A stretch of DNA of 35,876 nucleotides from Deltaproteobacteria bacterium (lineage in GTDB: Bacteria > Myxococcota > B64-G9): NCBI GenBank assembly GCA_030622135.1, contig JAUXGL010000018.1, positions 1 through 35,876 on the forward strand, in the 5' to 3' direction. The position numbers were made by a program, and so were the translations under genes. The notes below the pieces were generated by a model. The model made no database searches. It worked only from the letters and a program-made list of their open reading frames with translations, and was not told the origin of the DNA. This document shows, one piece after another, positions 32,743 to 35,876 of this stretch (position 1 is the stretch's first letter; every line of letters begins with the position of its first letter).

Positions 32743-33782
32743 TCCGGCATCCCCAGGCTGCAGCAGCGAAACCCCCGGGCGGAGGGATCCCAGTCCCCCG
32801 GGATGTAATCGCAGCGGTGCAGGGTGACCGAATCACCGCAGTTGAAGGCGCCGCCGCGGATGCGCTTGGCGTCGCCGCCCTTGACGTGCTCCCAGACGTT
32901 CCCGTTGATGTCGTAGATCCCGTATTCATTGGTGCAACGCGGATCGGTCGGCGTGGGCTCCAGGTGAAAAGGGGTGTGCCCGTATTCCGGGCAGTCGTTG
33001 CGGCAGCGCGGGTAGGGGCAAGGATCGTGGCCGGCGCAGGGACTATCGCCGGTACAGGAGCAAAACTTGTCGATGCCGTTGCAGATGTCCGCTATGTAGT
33101 CGTCGCCGTAAGCGTAGACCCGCTCTTGCGGACCTCTGCAAACCTTGAACCACATGCCTTCGGTGCACAGGGTCTTGTCCGCCGCCTCGCAGGCGGCCAG
33201 AGCCCGAGCGTTCTCGGGGAGGCTCTTGTCCAAGTCGTTGGTCAGCACCCAGGGCTTGACGTTGCCGGTGGAAACGGCCCTGGAACTGTCCGTGCCTTCT
33301 CTAACCTCGGTCGCGTCCGGCCGGGAGGCCTCGTAGACGTCGATGCAGAACTCGTCCTCGATGGCCACCATGCCCTCGGGGCACTTGAGCGGCTGTGCGG
33401 AAACGCAGCGCCCGGCGGTGCACGCGAACCCCTCGGCGCACTGGGCGTCCGCCTCGCACTGGATGGGATTGCAGCGGAAGGAATCGCAGCAGACGCACAA
33501 CTCATCCCGACACTCTAGGCCCAGGTCACAGTCGCTGTCTTGCCGACACTGGACCGGGTTGCATTTCCCGGTGGACAGATTGCAGACGCTGCCCTCGGGG
33601 CAGTCCTGATCGGTCCGGCACTTATTCATATCCAGGCATTTCCCGCTGGCCTTATCGCAGAACCAGTGCGCGGGACAGTCGGCGTCGTTGTAGCAAACGC
33701 TTTCCACCAAACAGTGGGGAACCACCAGAGTCGTCCCCAACACGCCGGCGATCAATACCATCCACATCCATAATCGTCTCAT
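32739..33782 (-). CDS. Cys-rich exported protein with SUMF1/FGE-sulfatase-type domain
   Basis: 347 aa from the ATG at 33782 (GGAGAG SD); the longer frame runs past the promoter. N-terminal signal/anchor (MRRLWMWMVLIAGVLG...). Residues 25-130 are short Cys repeats of the form C-x4-DC-x4-C-x5-GKC (DADCPAHWFCDKASGKC and similar, at least four copies). Then comes a SUMF1-like fold: PEGMVAIEDEFCIDVYE, YGIYDINGNVWEHV, RIRGGAFNC, and SARGFRCC. About 37 cysteines in total, so folding needs disulfide machinery, which is encoded downstream. The domain is shared with formylglycine-generating enzymes, but many bacterial members are not sulfatase activators; no sulfatase is nearby. First gene of the operon. 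Confidence 0.85.
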   Translation of the reverse strand: MRRLWMWMVLIAGVLGTTLVVPHCLVESVCYNDADCPAHWFCDKASGKCLDMNKCRTDQDCPEGSVCNLSTGKCNPVQCRQDSDCDLGLECRDELCVCCDSFRCNPIQCEADAQCAEGFACTAGRCVSAQPLKCPEGMVAIEDEFCIDVYEASRPDATEVREGTDSSRAVSTGNVKPWVLTNDLDKSLPENARALAACEAADKTLCTEGMWFKVCRGPQERVYAYGDDYIADICNGIDKFCSCTGDSPCAGHDPCPYPRCRNDCPEYGHTPFHLEPTPTDPRCTNEYGIYDINGNVWEHVKGGDAKRIRGGAFNCGDSVTLHRCDYIPGDWDPSARGFRCCSLGMPE

Positions 33783-33801
33783 CAGGACTCTCCATATCCA
33801 G

Positions 33802-33830
33802 ATACTAGAATCGGTTTCAGCATGCGTCAA
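33802..33830 (-). promoter_or_regulatory. Promoter of the five-gene Cys-rich/disulfide operon
   Basis: Minus strand: TTGACG (33825-33830), 17-bp spacer, TAGTAT (33802-33807). Start near 33795 gives a leader of about 13 nt that includes the GGAGAG SD of the gene starting at 33782. Confidence 0.6.
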
Positions 33831-34018
33831 GGAACACCGAATCGGAGGATCAGAACCTGTCTGAACACGGTATACATGGTACCAATGAGGATAGCCCAAC
33901 AACCCCTTGACTTCCAAGCCTCATAAGGGAATGATGGTGCCCACGCGGATCGGGAGGCTTCCCGGTTGCAGCGGGGTGGGTGGGAGCGACTTAACTCAGT
34001 CCCGTTGGGAGGTGTTCC
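33831..34018. other. Intergenic region ahead of hutH
   Basis: No gene. TATACA at 33871-33876 could be a -10 box but has no matching -35. CGGGA-GGCT-TCCCG near 33949-33962 can form a small hairpin in the hutH leader. The hutH SD GGGAGGTG ends a few bases before the ATG. No HutP- or HutC-type site was recognised. Confidence 0.4.
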
Positions 34019-35545
34019 ATGTCCGTGGTTCTAGACGGTAAATCACTCACTATCGAAAAGTTGAAAGCCATCGCCCGCGACCGCGATAAGGTCGAGGTAC
34101 CGGACGACTGCTGGGAGAAAATCAAGAAATGCCGGTCCATGCTCCAGAAGAAGATCGACGCGCGGGAGATCATGTACGGCGTCAACACCGGAATCGGCGA
34201 GTTCTCCGAGGTGGTGCTCGACCAGGAGCAGTTGGAGCAGTATCAGCGCTTCTTGGTCTACTCGCACGCGGCCGGGCTCGGCGAGCCCCTGCCCGAAGAA
34301 GTCTCCCGCGGGGCCATCGCCTCGCGCATCAATGTCCATTGCCACGGCCACTCCGGCCAGCGCCCGGTGGTCACGAAGACATTCATCGAGATGCTCAACC
34401 GCGGAGTCACCCCGGTCATGTACGACAAGGGTTCGGTGGGCGCCTGCGGTGACCTGGCTCCCATGGCCCAGATGGCCCTGGTCTTGATCGGCGAGGGGGA
34501 GGCGTTTTACCAAGGCGAGCGGCTTCCCGGCAAGGTGGCCATGGATAAGGCCGGCATCCCCACAATCACCTTCGAGGCCCGCGACGGCCTGGCGTCCATC
34601 AACGGATCCAATGTCCTGACCGCCATCGCCGCGCTGGTGCTCTACGACACCGAGCGCTGGCTGAAAATCTCGGAGGTGGCCGCGGCCACCACCCTGGAGT
34701 GCCTCAAGGCCAACATGAAGCCCTACGATCCCCGCCTGCACAAAGAAAGAGGCTTCTCCGGCGCCATCGTCTCCGCCCGCAACATCTTAAAGCTCACCCA
34801 GGGCTCCGAGATCCTGGCCCAGAAGGGCAAGAAGGTCCAGGACGCCTACTCCATGCGCTCCACCCCCCAGGTGACCGGCGCCGCCCGCGACGCCGTCAAG
34901 TACGCCCGGTCCCAAGTAGAGATCGAGCTCAACGGCGTGGGCGACAATCCCCTGTTTATCTGGGAGGACGACACCGTCCTCACCGGCGCCAACTTCCAGG
35001 GCACCCCGGTTTCACTGCCGACGGAGATGGTGGGTACGGCCATCTCCACGATCTCGGTGCTCTCCGAGCGGCGGCTCAACCGCCTGCTCAACCCGGCGCT
35101 GTCCGTGGGCCTGCCACCGTTCTTGACCGAAGGCGCCGGCATGCACTCGGGCCTGATGCTCAGCCAGTACACCGCCTGCATGCTCTGCGCCGAGAGCCGC
35201 ATCCTCTCGCACCCGGCGGCCAACCAGTCCATCCCCGCCGCCGCCGACCAGGAAGACTTCGTCTCCATGGGCATGAACACCTCATTAAAGACCCAGCAGA
35301 TCCATGAAAACGGCCTGGGGGTCCTGGCCATCGAGCTGATCGCCGGCGCCCAGGCGCTGGACCTGCGCGCGCCACACAAGCCCGGCCGGGGCGTCGCCGC
35401 CGCCCACGCGGTCACCCGCAAGCATGTCAAACATCTGGACGAAGACCGCCCCCTCTTCGACGATCACAACGCCATGGTCGCGGTGCTGCGCTCCGGCGAG
35501 CTGCTCTCCGCGGTGGAAGAAACCATCGGCGGGCTGGAAGCCTGA
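34019..35545 (+). CDS. hutH: Histidine ammonia-lyase (MIO enzyme) with Ala-Cys-Gly triad
   Basis: Deaminates histidine to urocanate; cytoplasmic tetramer. 508 aa, usual length. Numbering is the same as P. putida HAL through the active site: Y53 (YGVNTG), S82-H83 (the Ser-His pair typical of HAL rather than PAL or TAL), N195 (INGSN). The MIO-forming triad is A142-C143-G144 (GSVGACGDLAP) instead of Ala-Ser-Gly. Other deviations: QEDFVSMG for the common QEDHVSMG, and NFQGTP, which resembles PAL more than HAL, so substrate identity is likely but not certain. GGGAGGTG SD. No other hut gene is in the window. Confidence 0.85.
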   Translation: MSVVLDGKSLTIEKLKAIARDRDKVEVPDDCWEKIKKCRSMLQKKIDAREIMYGVNTGIGEFSEVVLDQEQLEQYQRFLVYSHAAGLGEPLPEEVSRGAIASRINVHCHGHSGQRPVVTKTFIEMLNRGVTPVMYDKGSVGACGDLAPMAQMALVLIGEGEAFYQGERLPGKVAMDKAGIPTITFEARDGLASINGSNVLTAIAALVLYDTERWLKISEVAAATTLECLKANMKPYDPRLHKERGFSGAIVSARNILKLTQGSEILAQKGKKVQDAYSMRSTPQVTGAARDAVKYARSQVEIELNGVGDNPLFIWEDDTVLTGANFQGTPVSLPTEMVGTAISTISVLSERRLNRLLNPALSVGLPPFLTEGAGMHSGLMLSQYTACMLCAESRILSHPAANQSIPAAADQEDFVSMGMNTSLKTQQIHENGLGVLAIELIAGAQALDLRAPHKPGRGVAAAHAVTRKHVKHLDEDRPLFDDHNAMVAVLRSGELLSAVEETIGGLEA

Positions 35546-35609
35546 TCCAGATCGGATCAATCCGGCAAAATCCGGCCCCATTCCAAAACACCCGCCCCGG
35601 TCATTAATC

Positions 35610-35630
35610 TGCCGCCCACCCTATGCGGCA
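35610..35630 (+). terminator. Possible terminator hairpin after hutH
   Basis: TGCCGC (35610-35615) pairs perfectly with GCGGCA (35625-35630) across a 9-nt loop, 65 nt after the hutH stop. No U-tract follows, so it may be Rho-assisted or only a 3'-end structure. The remaining gap to 35703 shows nothing else. Confidence 0.4.
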
Positions 35631-35703
35631 TCCCTGTATTCGTTCAGGCCCCTCGGTATTGCTGCACCGGCTTGCTGGTGTCGGAATTGCCGCGGAAGGA
35701 CGC

Positions 35704-35740
35704 TTGACTGCATGCAAGCACTGTCACTACACTAGTGTAG
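35704..35740 (+). promoter_or_regulatory. Promoter with overlapping 14-bp palindromic operator
   Basis: TTGACT (35704-35709), 18-bp spacer, TACACT (35728-35733); predicted start near 35740, five bases before the ATG at 35745. The perfect palindrome CTACACTAGTGTAG (35727-35740) covers the -10 box and start point, the usual place for a repressor site. Confidence 0.5.
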
Positions 35741-35744
35741 CGTC

Positions 35745-35876
35745 ATGAGATACTTGCCGTACTTGATTGTCCTGTCCTTGGTTGCCGGTGCTTGTTCTCC
35801 CGACTTCGACGCGGCGGTGCAGAAGAGCGCGCTGGGCGGCGGGAAGACGCTGACCCGGCTGTACACCTCCGCGCCC
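35745..35876 (+). CDS. Lipoprotein N-terminus, cut by the window end
   Basis: 44 codons are visible without a stop. MRYLPYLIVLSLVAGAC followed by SPDFD is a lipoprotein signal with Cys17 at the acylation site. After that AAVQKSALGGGKTLTRLYTSAP gives no family hint. No SD precedes the ATG, which agrees with the near-leaderless promoter placement upstream. Too short to assign a function. Confidence 0.7.
   Translation, partial: MRYLPYLIVLSLVAGACSPDFDAAVQKSALGGGKTLTRLYTSAP

Noticed and set aside
33783-33917. Longer N-terminus for the SUMF1-like protein
   Set aside because: It would run through the promoter boxes and put 45 polar residues before the signal sequence.

Overview
The window looks like a chromosomal piece of a GC-rich (roughly 60-65% by eye) Gram-negative bacterium, most likely a myxobacterial/deltaproteobacterial lineage or a related candidate phylum. 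LpxC, porin-like and beta-barrel proteins and many lipoprotein or secretion signals imply an outer membrane. The Cys-rich 'CDDG.YCNG' and MopE-type motifs, the MshEN and PilZ domains and the sigma-54 promoter fit the same group. The placement is inference. I see no rRNA, tRNA, CRISPR array, transposase or phage gene.

Layout. 1-6745: a Cys-rich PKD lipoprotein (-), an acyl-ACP thioesterase (+), a PcnB-type nucleotidyltransferase (-) divergent from radC (+), then a porin-like protein (+). A 41-bp perfect inverted repeat and a consensus sigma-54 promoter lie between pcnB and radC. 6764-10274: an aldehyde-dehydrogenase-fold protein that has lost its catalytic residues (-), purF (+) and an HU/IHF-type protein (+). 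10290-15718 (-): a methyltransferase fused to a roughly 750-residue coiled coil, a broken M20 peptidase remnant, a small lipoprotein and a TPR/coiled-coil lipoprotein. 15857-18786 (+): an exported coiled-coil protein with Lys/Pro-rich tandem repeats and a zinc-ribbon/TPR membrane protein whose leader can form alternative hairpins. A 185-bp imperfect palindrome separates it from lpxC (-).

20140-23019 (-) is the compact yebC-ruvC-ruvA-ruvB Holliday-junction operon. 23141-24763 (+) pairs an MshEN-domain protein with a PilZ protein, probably a cyclic-di-GMP signalling pair. 24778-27157 (-) is thiL followed by a CoA-disulfide-reductase-like flavoprotein. 27247-29157 (-) is an AT-rich GH43 glycosidase lipoprotein that looks recently acquired.

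29304-33782 (-) is a tightly coupled five-gene operon: a 37-cysteine SUMF1-like protein, a TPR/beta-barrel protein, a rhodanese-like membrane protein without the active Cys, a MauE/DoxX membrane protein and a DsbA-like CPFC protein. It is the best candidate here for an undescribed system, namely an envelope thiol-oxidation cassette serving its own Cys-rich exported proteins. 34019-35545 (+) is a histidine-ammonia-lyase-type enzyme whose MIO triad reads Ala-Cys-Gly. The window ends inside a lipoprotein gene.

Several genes without a Shine-Dalgarno sequence have promoter-like boxes placed so that transcription would begin at or within a few bases of the start codon, which suggests leaderless mRNAs are used. 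All calls come from reading the sequence; no database search was run.
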